From the NCBI GenBank assembly GCA_958299035.1, contig CATQJL010000001.1, positions 53,804,333 through 53,868,332 of the forward strand: a stretch of DNA of 64,000 nt, in the 5' to 3' direction. Shown here piece after piece: positions 25,801 through 38,200 of the stretch; the stretch's first letter is position 1, and the number at the start of each line of letters is the position of its first letter. The DNA comes from Cylicocyclus nassatus (taxonomy: Eukaryota; Nematoda; Chromadorea; Rhabditida; Strongylidae). The notes beneath the pieces are model-generated. The model saw only the letters and a list, made by a program, of their open reading frames with translations, did not search any database and had not been told where the DNA came from. Position numbers and translations under genes: made by a program.

Positions 25801-28800
25801 CCCTCATCGCGACGGCTTCAGCATGGATTCGATTATAACTGGATGAAGTAAAGTCCATAAAACATGGAGCATTCACTAATTGCTTCCTCCATTAGACATT
25901 TTTACATGGCTATTGGAACGCAAAAATGGACTGTGGGGAAGCATATGGTCCTGAAGCTCTTTGGTGCTGCGACATAATGGGCAATTTGCACGCTTGAAGC
26001 CGCCAAATTTGGATGCTCCGGAGAGCATCTCAAGTCATTCCAGTTTTTTGAAAAGACTCTAAAAGGCAGGGAGCATATGTACGCTACATTAAGCTCGCAC
26101 TAAAACCCTCCTTTGTCGGAAATAATCTGCGAGAAGGGCGGAAATAAACAAAGCAGGTCTTAGTCAAAATTGTAATCCGAATTTCAAGGGGCAAAATTGA
26201 TGAGTCTGCATTTGTCAGTCTCTACTTCCATATCACACTCGCAGGCAAGTTGTTAGCTGGTTTTGACACATTTTAGCAAACTAGGAGAAGGAAATTCTAA
26301 CAACGAGCGATTCAAGGCTTAGGAAGCAGAACAGTAGAAGAAAGCAGTCAGCAACTCGTGTTTGAGATCAATAGCGGATTAGGAGTACCTGTAGTGAAAT
26401 CGAACTCTCAAAAATTCATAAATTCCAGAACAAATCAATATTCAGCTTCTTCAGCGCTCAAAGAAGTCTGTGATCGTAATGAGATTTTGTGCATATTCAC
26501 GTTTTGAAGATGACGGTAAAAAAACTAATAATAAAGCAGTTTCTAGAAGAAGTCCATGTAATTGATAAAAACCCTTACTTTCTTTATAGTACAGCTGCTG
26601 GGAAATTCCGTGCAATCAAAAACATTAATCTCTACACGTAATCAACTTTCCACTTCTGCAAGTTCTGTACTTTCAATTCAAGTAAAACGATTACACAGCT
26701 CCAGCATTTGTCAGGGACTGATTACCCTTCATGCCTAATCCCGGCTACAACAGAGAAGACTTGAGCCAGTGCACAAAAGAACTTCGCAAATATGATGTGA
26801 CTATAAATGACCGTGTTTAGTAGTATACAGCACCCCAAATCCCACCAATGGCTTGCAAAAAGTTCTTTTTGCATAGTCCATTAGAAATGGAGCATATTGG
26901 GCCATTTTTCACATTATGAGAGTGCATTACATAATGGGAACCCTTTGGGAAGCAAATCTTAATGCTTATTTGCAAAGGGTGTGAATGCGTTGTTCTCATG
27001 GGGTTCGCTGAGAGAGTGACAAGCTTTGGCGTTTGCAATCTAACAAACAGCAACAATATGATTTCCAGAGTGAAGAATAAGCGTAAAAAACTCACATAGT
27101 AGGCATTTTGTCGATTGTTGGGTGGTACTGAACTAGCAAATATCAAACAATGTCAAAGTGAAAAAATGTTGCTACCCAGTGGCTAGTTCGCCTACGGGGT
27201 TTATTAGACGAGGATTGTGAGGCAATTAAAATCTAGACAGTGGGTGAATGGCGACTGGGAGATGGCTCGCTGCCAACTTGCCGTCGTCCAGCTTGCGTCG
27301 CGCGCCACGCCTCCTCTCTCGGCTTCAATCCGAAATTTCGCGTCGCGCACACCCCCTCTCGAATTCGAAGAATCACATCAACTTGTATGCAGAACGGAAA
27401 CGGCTGCGGATGCGGACGAGTTCGAGAGTTTGTCACCGAATTAGCGCCGTCAAGGCGCCTCTCCGTCGTCGATCAGAGGCAGTTCGGCAAGAAAATCCGC
27501 TGGGAAAGGCCGGTCACCCGCGCGTGGGCCGCGCGTAAAAAAAGTGTGGCTCTTGGTTTTTGCGAAGCTTCTTTTTTCGTAGTATGGGAAGTGTACTCAA
27601 TGGATGGACTTATTCAAACGGTATACCGAACAAAAAAATCGTCACGGTACTCAAAGAAATGTAAATTATAGAAAAACTTTCAAAGAGATACCTAAGCCTT
27701 GCATATAGCGCCACCGTTCAATCTTTTTCTCATTTCTTGTTCAAATAGCTCAAGAACTGCGAAATATATCTGCAATATATCACATATAGGTTGTTCCGGA
27801 GTTTTGTTGGTTTTTCCGAATGACTGTAGAAACTCGTATATTGAATACATGAATAAACTTACACATGCATCCAATGCAGATTTCTCTTCTCTTCTCAAGG
27901 ATTGCATTTGCAGACCATAATCTTGTATAGTTTTTCTGATAACTGCAGAAATTCTCAACTCATTTTATCTGCTCAAACTTCGTCTAAGTTACAAGAATTT
28001 TACTCTATAATTTCGGAAAAGAGTAAGTGTAATTCATAAGCGAATCTCGGATTATAAGGAGGTACTTTTCAACTCTCCTGATTTGTTGTTCATATCTTCA
28101 AAAACTTTTTTTTTTTTTGAAGATCCCACTTTTTGGAGAAGTCCTGAAACACACAACTGCATCAAAAACCTGCAACCAAGGCTTTTACGAGTTAAAGCTT
28201 AATCATTAAAAACATCACTTGTGCATAATGATCGTGTTTTATCTGATTCAGAAAATCACATTTTTTAGAACTTTCGTTTCTCCTGTAGGCTACAATTGCT
28301 CAGAAAGCGTGGTTTTCTTTTGAATACAATTATTACAAGCTGCAAAAACTACATCTATGTAGTGTGAATTGGAAAAATTTGGGTTACTGTTGTACTGCTC
28401 GAAGACCTCTCCGCTAACATGGTAGGGACTGCAAAAACAGAGAGTGAATTCAGAAAAATAATCAAAATCTGAATCGAGAAATAGCTAATTCGTTAAGCGA
28501 TCTGTGTTCTATGATTCAATATTCTATGATTTCGGGACAACCTAGTAACTGCAAACCAACCAATTTACTTAGAGTACAAATCTGCGTGCAATCAGTATTA
28601 CTTAATTAATTTACTATTCTTTCGTGAGAAGCACTCGTGGGGATTCAGAAAGTGACAGTTGGATTACTTTGCACATTTACTCGAATAAGGGAGTGTATCG
28701 TAGGGTTTTGGAGCAATATGAAAGACCTAAAGCACTTTCGTAAAAAGCCTCTTTCAAGAATGGATCTCGAAATTTTCTAAATGGCTTACAGAATTATCAA

Positions 28801-28969
28801 AATTATGCAACTGACTTGTATATACTTGTGGATAGCCAGACCAATTTGAAAATATTTGACACAAATTGCTTTTCTTAGAAAAGTTTTCTTGGAAAAGTAG
28901 TTGCCACTTTTTTTTTTGAAATTCATTCAGGAGCCATTCGCGATGCAAATATTCTTTGATTACTTTTAG
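22861..28969. other. Long non-coding stretch upstream of first recognised ttn-1 exon
   Basis: No exon can be supported. An unusually GC-rich island lies at 27,236-27,540, with overlapping open frames on both strands but no recognised domain. A TAGGTTGTTCCGG segment near 27,785 and a CGGGACAACCTA segment near 28,535 look like worn mariner-type ends. If the exon at 28,970 continues the same gene leftward, its upstream intron is long, because I could not find the first half of that Ig domain here. Confidence 0.4.
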
Positions 28970-29239
28970 GCCGTCCAGCACCAAGCATAGAATGGTTTGA
29001 CAATACTGGCAAACTCATCAAAGAATCAGCGAAGTACAAGGTGGGTTTCAAAAAGAACGTCATAAAAAACGAGAACAAACTCGCTTTTTTACCCGTACCC
29101 ACGATTGCAATTTAAGATTGAAAACAGTACATATAACACGGTACTTACAATCAACGATATCTCCACGCAAGACCGAGGCGAATACAAGCTGCGAGTAAAC
29201 AATCGCTGCGGAGAAGACAATTTCTGCATTGCCATACAG
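28970..29239 (+). CDS. ttn-1: ttn-1 exons: second half of an Ig domain
   Basis: Exon 28,970-29,040 (acceptor TTTTAG) encodes RPAPSIEWFDNTGKLIKESA, the Ig C strand with the conserved Trp. Exon 29,117-29,239 continues with a VLTIND E strand, the DRGEYKLRV F strand and NNRCGED, ending at a CAG|GTTGGT donor. The F-strand Cys of a canonical Ig is replaced (EYKLRV), as is common in titin-family Igs. The first half of this Ig, with the B-strand Cys, was not found upstream. The intron between the two exons is 76 bp and seems to end in TTTAAG. The frame stays open a little way upstream of it, so this acceptor is less certain than the others of its kind. Confidence 0.78.
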
Positions 29240-32200
29240 GTTGGTTAGCTCAAAGTCTCAATTTCAGTTTTTCAATTTTTTTATAGTTCAAGGTGTTCAC
29301 TTCTACAGTAAGGCTGTGAAAAGGCAGTGCTGTGGCTGTTGTAAATATGCACACCTTTGAAGATCTCAACAGCAAACACTTGTTCTTGATTCTCATGCAA
29401 ACAATGCTCTTTTTTGAAGCTTTTTTTTTTTCTCAGAACGAGTAGACGGTAGTATAAAACGAAAGCAAATAGGTAGGAAAACTCACGGTGTCATTCCATT
29501 GGCACCCTGTAAAGAGTGCATTTCATTCGAAGTGAGGCAAATGCTAGAGCCTATTGATAAGTGACTGCCGTCAAACTGGAAATGATTTACCGTTGGGATT
29601 ACCATCGTTGCTCTGGCAGAGGCGCTTCGTTTCCGTTTCGGTAGCCGCTGCGCCGCGTCAACTAGCGCGATCAAATTAATCTGCCAAGTCAACTGAAAAT
29701 TGTCAATCATCTCGAGAAAAAATTGATAAGAGGAAATCATCCGGAGCCAGACATATAATCGCATTCGGTACGGTCTGAGAATGGCTTTCTTGGGGAAAAA
29801 CTCTAGTGAAGAAAGTGACCAAGGCGGAAGTGATTTTGAGCATTAGAATTTGTACAGTTACTAATAAGCGAAGGATGTTGGTCGAAGTGGCTTTTTGAGA
29901 TAGGATGTATGTATACCATTTTGGAGGGCATAAAATCCTGATTCCAAATCTGTCTTCTGAATTTGCGGAGCTCTCATGAGCGAGGAGTTATGGGTGTTTC
30001 ATGGAGCAGAAAATTCGGTGAACTTTTAGGAAGAAGTCAGTTGCTAAAAGCTTTCTACCGCTCACATGAGGCAGCGGAGTGTGGCTGTATTTTATATAAG
30101 AATATTTAGTGCACACTGCTCCATTTAAGTGCTAGGAAAATGCTACGACTATTTTACTTTAACCATTTTTGATTTTTTTTTTCTGCTCCGAAAACATAGC
30201 TCCTCGTCCAGTGATGCTCCTCCGCAGATAAGAAAGACAGACTTGGAATCAGCGTTTTATGTACTTCACTATTGTACAAATCTCTTCTCAAAATACGCCC
30301 GAGACATTAGAATCATCATGATTCAATGATAGTATGAAACAAAAACAACAAATCAGTGATTTTACGAAATAGAGATGGCATCGTACTCTAACAATCCACC
30401 TGCTCGCCAGTACACATTCAAAATTTGTGCAATTACACGAAATGACTATATAGCTAAACGAGCATTGTGATGTACATAACAGTGATATGGTGAGATAATC
30501 AAAGCCGGTCAGCATTTTTTTTTTTTGAAAAACAAAGAGATATCGTAATGCACATACTATCCTAAACCTTAGTAAAGCTTCTTCGCAAATTTTGGATATT
30601 ATTGTACTAAATTAGCAATTAATTACTTCAAAAGGAGTAAACGATATAAGCATACACCAAACCGTGTTCATGCGCGCATTAGGGGTAGCAAAAAATTATG
30701 CTATAAAAAGTTATGAATCGAGGGTGTGCACGGATTTGTTCTTTGTTGAAAAGAATGGCAATCATAACGTCCTTGTTGCATTCGTCAAATCCCGTAATTA
30801 TTCAGAATTTTCATTTCTAGCTGACTTGAGTGTGCCTATGTCAAGAATACAATGGCCACACCGGCTAGAAATCGCTGACAGTGGCTCCTAAAATAAGGAA
30901 AAGAAAACAACCTAGTCCGGGACGTACAACTTTTTTGGTAATGAAGCTCTCAGCTCCAAGATTGATCTAAAATCGGTTGTATACGTGGTTACTCGAGAAA
31001 GTCAATCTCTGTCCGTAATAATCATACCTCAAAAATAGCACAATGGTATCTCGCTTTTTTATTTCATTTTTCAAGTGCTTGACGGAATTTTCCGCATCGT
31101 AGGGACGTGGAAGGGTGGCCCTTTCAAATGGAAGAAATGGAATGCAGTCCTTCTAGTAGAATGCTTCTTTTGAACTTTATTTTACATTAAATTCGTTTGA
31201 GCATATACACATTAGATCTAGGGCGGTATGTATCGATCCCCCTCCGGGTAAGAGCTCCCATTCAGAAGTATCCGCCTCATAGCTCAGTGCTGTGGAGATC
31301 TGTGTTCTTCCTTGTTTATCGATCTTTTGGAGGGCCTACTACCCTAATATTGTAGCATAATGAATAGCAGCACTTTGCTATGTAAGCTGAGATCTTCGGT
31401 ATTTTGTATGATCCCGAGGGATTAAGGAATCACGGCTCATTTTGAGGTCATTTATTTTTGCAAAAACTCAATAGAAACGGCGTAGAAATGTGTTGTCCAT
31501 TTATTGTGACGGTGCTGAGCATTTTTTGGGACGTTTTCATTGAGTTGCAAAGATAAATGACTACAAAAGAGCCGTAATTTCATGAGGATCCCGTTCGGGA
31601 TCATACAAATAAATCGAAGATCTCAGCTTATACAGCAAAGTGCTGTTATTCACTATGCCATAATATTAGGGCAGTAAGGCCTCCAAAAGATGGACAAACA
31701 AGGAAGAACACAGATCCCCAGAGCACCGAGCTTTGAAAAGGATACCACCTGAATGGCAACCCTTACCCGGACAGGCGATTTACGCGTACCGCTCCTGGTG
31801 TCATACCCTATCTGTGCTTATAAAGCCGACTACTTTCACTTAGTGCAAGAAAATGATTTTTGAATTTGACGCGCCTGTGCAAAATCGTATTTAACATAAA
31901 CTTATGTAGTAGTTCGTTCGTGTGGTAAGAAGAATTGAAGTTTTTGCGATTTTACTTTTTACTTCCCTCTTCTCTTCACCCACCCCCAAAAACCACTCCG
32001 TTTCGACATTTGCCACCCTTATGTAGAGAGTTCTGCTAATAAGACCACTGAACACTAGATAATTACCAATACAGTGTGGAAGGAAGAAACTAACATGCAA
32101 AATGCACAGGCTATCTTTCTTTTTTCAGGCTTTTGATTGAGGCGTTATCGCCAAAATCCAAAATGGGCCAAATGAATAGTATCGTTGTAAAATTTAAAAC

Positions 32201-35200
32201 CCATTATCAGAATTTATTGGAACTTCTATCGCTTTCTTTCTTTTCTCTGTATGAAATTAAAGGAATATGCGAATGTTAATGCGAATGAAGGAATACTCAA
32301 TGACCAGCAAAATTTGCATCGCTTATTTCTCATCCTTGAACTTTTGTTCTTGGGCCATATGAAATATTGTTTTCAAGCGAAAGCTGGGGCGGTAGAACGC
32401 AGTGGTCTATCTTCGGGGATGCGCGTGACTCAACCATCTGTACAGCATTTACGCCAAAACTATCTGTTAGCTACATAGTGTGCGAATTATAGTTACGCTC
32501 AATCTGTTTTTTTTTTCTGAAGCTTGAACTATATGGTTTTGTTATTGAAGTTCTGTAGCTGATTGTTATACTTTGCAAATGCAGGAATTTCGAGAGTCAC
32601 TTATCATTGGAATCCAGTCTAATCTTGAATATTTACATATGCTGTAACTCTTGTTGGATCGAGTTTCATCTCGAATGCAGTGAAGTTACAGCAAAAATCT
32701 CACAGTGACCTCGCAAGACAAACCCCCGTTTCAATGCTAATCTTAGAATTGAAATTTGAAAGGCACGTATCGTCTTTACAAACAGCTAAAATAGCTTTAT
32801 GAAAAAATCAAAGAAGCACGCAAAGAAGATCCTTTTGATTATTTTGGAGGACTATGACGCGTATTTTTCCCAGCAAATATTTCTGTTGCTACTCCCCCCC
32901 CCCCCCTTTACCCGAGAAAATTTTCGTGATCAAACGGCTGTTCAGGGGTGTTCTTGCGTGACATAATTTGCAGAATCAGGTGTTTAGTCACTTTATAATT
33001 ACCTACCATTAGCAGTTTTTTTAGAAGGCTCAGTTATGTTCACGTGATTGACTCATGTCGTTGACTGCATAGTCTATATCTATTAGATCATGACATACGT
33101 CTTGTTACACTTTTTCCGAATTTTGAAAAACATAACAAACTTACGCATAACTATTCGGCCTTTATGAGAAAGGAACAAAGGGCCGTCCATTAGAATTATT
33201 TTTACCTTTACGTGCATGGTTACAGTAAATAAAAAACAATTTCTGAGACATTTTGTGCTCTATTTTCTTTATTTTTTTCAAAATTTCCGCTTTCTTCTCA
33301 ATGATACTCATAGATTTCTTATAGATCTCTATGAGCATCAGTGCTAATACGAAACTGTTTGTGCAGGTTTCGAGGGTGCAAGCTGAAATTTTGTCAAGAA
33401 GGGGCGGAGATATCCAAAAATTCAAAAATTGATTCCTCATGTGTGACAGTCATGTATCAGAAGGCTACAACAATCCACATGTTTTGAAAGTGAGCGAAAG
33501 TTTTTTAGAGCAATTATGAAGGATTTTTGTTAAGTATAGGCTTATGTCACATGCTAGTATACAAGCATTTCGGGGTATGAAACTTTCAGCAATTAAAAAG
33601 ATTTGGTTGTCGAACTTTTGCTTAAGCTCTACATAAAATTCAATATTTTTAGGAAAATAGTGCTAATCGAGCTAAAGTAACAAAGACAAAGATGCTTAAG
33701 CCACGCCTAGTTTATTCGGGTTTTTGAGAAATGCATAAAGCTTTGAAAGTGGAAAAACGAAGATTTAGAGGCAGTAGCACATTTTTCTAGGCATAAAACT
33801 TTTTCAGTCAAAGACATTGCAGGTGTAAAGCTTTGACTCTGAGATTGATTCCATGTCTTTCTAATAATCATTCCAACATGTGCAATGCAAATGCTTAGCT
33901 CATTCACTCATTGATGGCGTTTCAGTTGGCTTACAATGACGCGAATGCTGTCTCTTGGAGAATTTTTTTCTACGCAAATTGGAATTTTTGCAGTAAGTAC
34001 GTAGCAATAACCCAAGGAGCTGTGACATTCACTGTAAAACACGAGAAATGTGGGCCTCGCATAAATATTCGAATTGATGCGTAATAACATTAGGAACAAA
34101 AGGTTTCTGTGTAAAGCAGAGATAACGCCTGTCTCAGAAGTAAGAAGTTGGAGAATGGGACACCCCGTGTAGGTGAACGGCTTCGCATTTACTCCCAGGG
34201 GGCTCTCGCATCGAAGCTTGTTCCCTCCAGGAAGTGGCAATCGTATTACCTAAACCATCACTGAAGCGACCGTCTTCCCAGCCTAGTCTATTCACAACAT
34301 CTCCAACAGCGCGAAAAAAAATAACACTATCTTGAAAACGAGGAGTGCTTAGGAATTTTCAGCATAGAAAAGATACTTTCAGAGATAATTTTGCTGAATA
34401 CGGAGTTTACCAGATGCAAAATGTTGCGAGGTGTTCTTCGCAAATGTTTTCTTATACACGACCGGTGCGGAAATAGTTATGACAATGCAATCCGTCCATT
34501 TTCGGGCATTTGTGCATAATCTCTTTTAGAGCATGCATATCTGAAATTTGCAAGAAGATTTGAACTTATTATGATGAGATGAATTTGTGGTATGCTGCAT
34601 TGCTGCAATCCTTCGAATTACGGTTATGGTGGGACCTGTTTATTTTCTCGGTGGTGTTTTCGCGAAAGTCCCGCAGTCACTGCCGTAAATCAGCGAATCC
34701 CAGAAATCCCAGTGGGCATGTTTCATTGCCATTGTAGGGGTCAAGAGCGACTACTGAATTTTAGAGATAGTCCTGTAGAAGTGCTACAAAAGGGAAAAGT
34801 ATCTAATTTTACCGTAATTGATCTGGAACTATAACATCTTCCATGCATTTGCAGACTACCGAAAGGCCAGGTCCTCCCGGGAAGCCTTCGGTGCAGGATC
34901 AGAATGTCGATTCAGTGCGTCTGCTTTGGTCAGCACCGACACAAGATGGCGGTTCACCCGTACGATACTATACGGTGGAAATGTGTACCGTAAGTGACGT
35001 TGTTTGCAGGAAATGAAAATAAGAAATTTTCAAAGTCGAATTTCCAGGCCTCTGAAGGTACTTGGGTAATGAAAGAAGTTACCAAGCAGCCATTCATTAC
35101 GCTGTTCAATCTAAAGCCTGAGGAGACCTACGTGTTCCGAGTGAGAGCCGACAATGCATTTGGACAGTCTGAACCTTCGGAGGAATCGGAAGCTGTTTTC

Positions 35201-38200
35201 GTCAAGGTGAGCGAGAATTGGGTAATGCGAAGTGTAGAATATGTAGAAGCAATTGCTTCTCTTTCTCTTCCCACCTCCATTATGCTCCAATGCACCATTT
35301 AATCTGATTCGTTTACTACCCCCCCCCCTCCCTTATAACAAATCGTTCTCATTTTCGTGATTAAGATCTTGTACCTATTCAATGCTTTAATATTTATGAA
35401 AAGCGCCTAAACGGTAATTAATGTGACTGAGTCCTTAATCTGGACAGATTTTTATCTTCGCCAACTTCACCAGTCATTTTAACACTTTATCGCAAGCTGA
35501 ATCTTATATATAAAGCTGAATGTCTGTTTGTCTGTCTGTCTGTATGTCTGTCTGTATGTCTGTCTGTCTGTATGTATGTACGTATGTTCCGAATACAAAT
35601 TTTTATTTCTGAACCGATTGGGACCGAACTTTGCACACATACACTTCGGGGCAGGGAGCGTGTCACAGCCCACTCGGGGCAGGGAGCGTGTCACAGCCCA
35701 CTTTTCGTTATCGATCGATGTCGATTTTACCGATTTTTTGCAAAATTTGAGCTAGGGGGCTAGGATTTTGCACAGGGGGGTAATCGAGCATGCTGATCAC
35801 CCCTTCGGGGTGATCAGCTCAAATTTTGCAAAAAATCGGTAAAATCGACATCGATCGATAACGAAAAGTGGGCTGTGACACGCTCCCTGCCCTGAAGTAT
35901 ATGTGTGCAAAGTTCGGTCCCAATCGGTTCAGAGATAAAAATTTCTATTCGGAACATACGTACACGGGTCTAGCTGGCAGGCCCGGCGGAGCCGGGCAAG
36001 CCAGCTAGTTTATCATAAAGTCGGCGTGCTATTGATGTTTTGTTCATGAAACTATCGGATTTATGGAGGAAAGGTGGGAAAAAATGCCGATAACAACTTG
36101 CTTATGTAAGAACGTAACTAGCTTGCATCTTTTTGTGAAAACGCAAAAGTCACCATTCATTTCCGAGTAGAGTCCACATACTAAGTGCTTCGAAAAACGA
36201 TCACTTGGTTGCAATCAAAACTCCAAGTCGGATTTGAGCTACGACTGTTATGAAAAAAAATGTTGATAAGATGTGCTTTTGTTAGTCACGGAACTCTTGA
36301 GACACATTGAACACATGCGTATAATTGCTCACTTTTTATGCCTACTCCATCATGTTGCCCGGAACATGATTTACGTACCAGTAAAGCTGGCAGCACCCTT
36401 CCTTCATATGACAATCACCCCCGAGGGATGCTTTCCATCGTTGTAGTTGTTGGATAAAATGCTTTATAACACTGACTTTGAAAAAGATATCCCATTGAAA
36501 TTGAGATTGGTGCAATACAATTTACGGTTCAGGATGTGTCAAGAGAAGTCGAAGAACCCGTGAAGAGGCCATTCGAAGAGGAGGAACCGGAAGAGATCGA
36601 CTACGACAGACTGGATGCAAAAGTTGCTCATGATGACAAGAACGTTGTGATCGACATTAATCATCTGCCAAATGACCTACAAGCTAAGGTTAGTAAGTGT
36701 AATAACAAGAGAATATACTTGCTAAAAAAACTAGGACAGTAGAAACATAATATTAGGTTGGCTAAAGTGGGGCGGCGACTATCCAAGGTTTACGAAACAT
36801 GTAAAAGCTTTCATTTATTGGTGTTGTTGTCCAAGCCCTGCACCAAATTTTTTTTGTTGCATATATCTCAGAAAATTTGACTGATGTCATTTGCCCTGTG
36901 GAATATAAACTGTTATATTTCAATATAAATACAAAAGACCTTATCCATCAAGGAATCTATTTGAAAAAAGCAAGAATGGTAAGTTTTGGTAGAATCATCC
37001 GAACAGCAAAAATTTTATCAAAAAGGAGGTTACAGAACCGAAAATAAAATCAAAACTTAGTAGACCTTTTGGCATTTGAAAACGAAAAAAGCTAGATTTC
37101 TTTTACCGACTCGGATTGCCGCGATATGTCAGAACCAATTCCATTTTGAGCACCGTTGGAAGCGATTATCCTCGACAAATATTTTGATTCATATGAATTG
37201 TTTGCAGACGGCGAAATTTTCGAATTTTCAAGAAATTTGTTTCAAAACTTTGGGGTAACGTAATACTTTGGAATCGCTGTCAGTATGCCACCTTCAACAA
37301 CTTTTACCTCTGCTTTTGTCGAAACATAAAAAAGTAGTTTGCGCGGATGAAGGATGGAAATTAATACGCATGTGTAACTTAATACAGAATTTTTCTAAGT
37401 GTACCCATAGTAGTCTATCAATTTTACTGGCTTCATGTATTTTTGTCCCGCCCGAGATTCTGATGGTGAATCAGTCAAATTATGATGAGTTAGTGTATTT
37501 GCATAAGGCTTTCGTCGGCGATAAAATATGTCTCGTAGAATTGCATGTCGTAGAGTTGTTTTTTTTTGCTAAAGTCTTCTATGGAGTGTCGCGACACAAG
37601 AAAATTAAAGTAGCATTTAACAGCTTTTTGATTGCTCTTCATCTAATCATATGTTAGTGCTAATTTCAGTATATTATTTGTGAAGAACTCGGACAAGGCG
37701 CTTACGGCACTGTTTACCGAGCCGTGGAGAAAGCTACCGGCAAAACGTGGGCGGCTAAAATGATACAGGTAACAAACAAATAGAAAATCAGTTGTTCTCG
37801 CCCCATGTTGAACTTTTTCTCACACTTGATTTGCGATGTTGTAGGTTCGTCCCGGCGTGAAAAGAGATGACGTCCTCCACGAAATTTCGATGATGAGTCA
37901 ATTGAATCATGACAAGTTGTTGCACTTGCATGAAGCCTTCGATCTGGGCAATGAAATGTGTCTCATAGAAGAGTTGTAAGTCATTTTCATACTCATGTTC
38001 AAATTTTTATTTGTACAAAGGTGCGCCACAGTATCAAGTTAGGAGTAACGGACCTGCAGAAAAGAAAAAAACGTAGTGTCAAAAGTAACACTGGAAATGA
38101 AATGTAGTTTATAGGAACCTGATGGTCTAGATCCGTATTCTAAAAACGTATAGCTGCCTGAATAGTATGGAAAAGTCGCATGAAGTTGTGCCTAGTTTGA

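Noticed and set aside
33908..34240. 110-codon minus-strand frame inside a ttn-1 intron
   Set aside because: There are no domain motifs and no partner exons. It is likely a chance frame.
35479..35763. Cys/Leu/Tyr/Val-repeat (plus) and Thr/Asp/Arg-repeat (minus) peptides
   Set aside because: They are translations of the TCTG/TATG microsatellite in the Helitron-like element.
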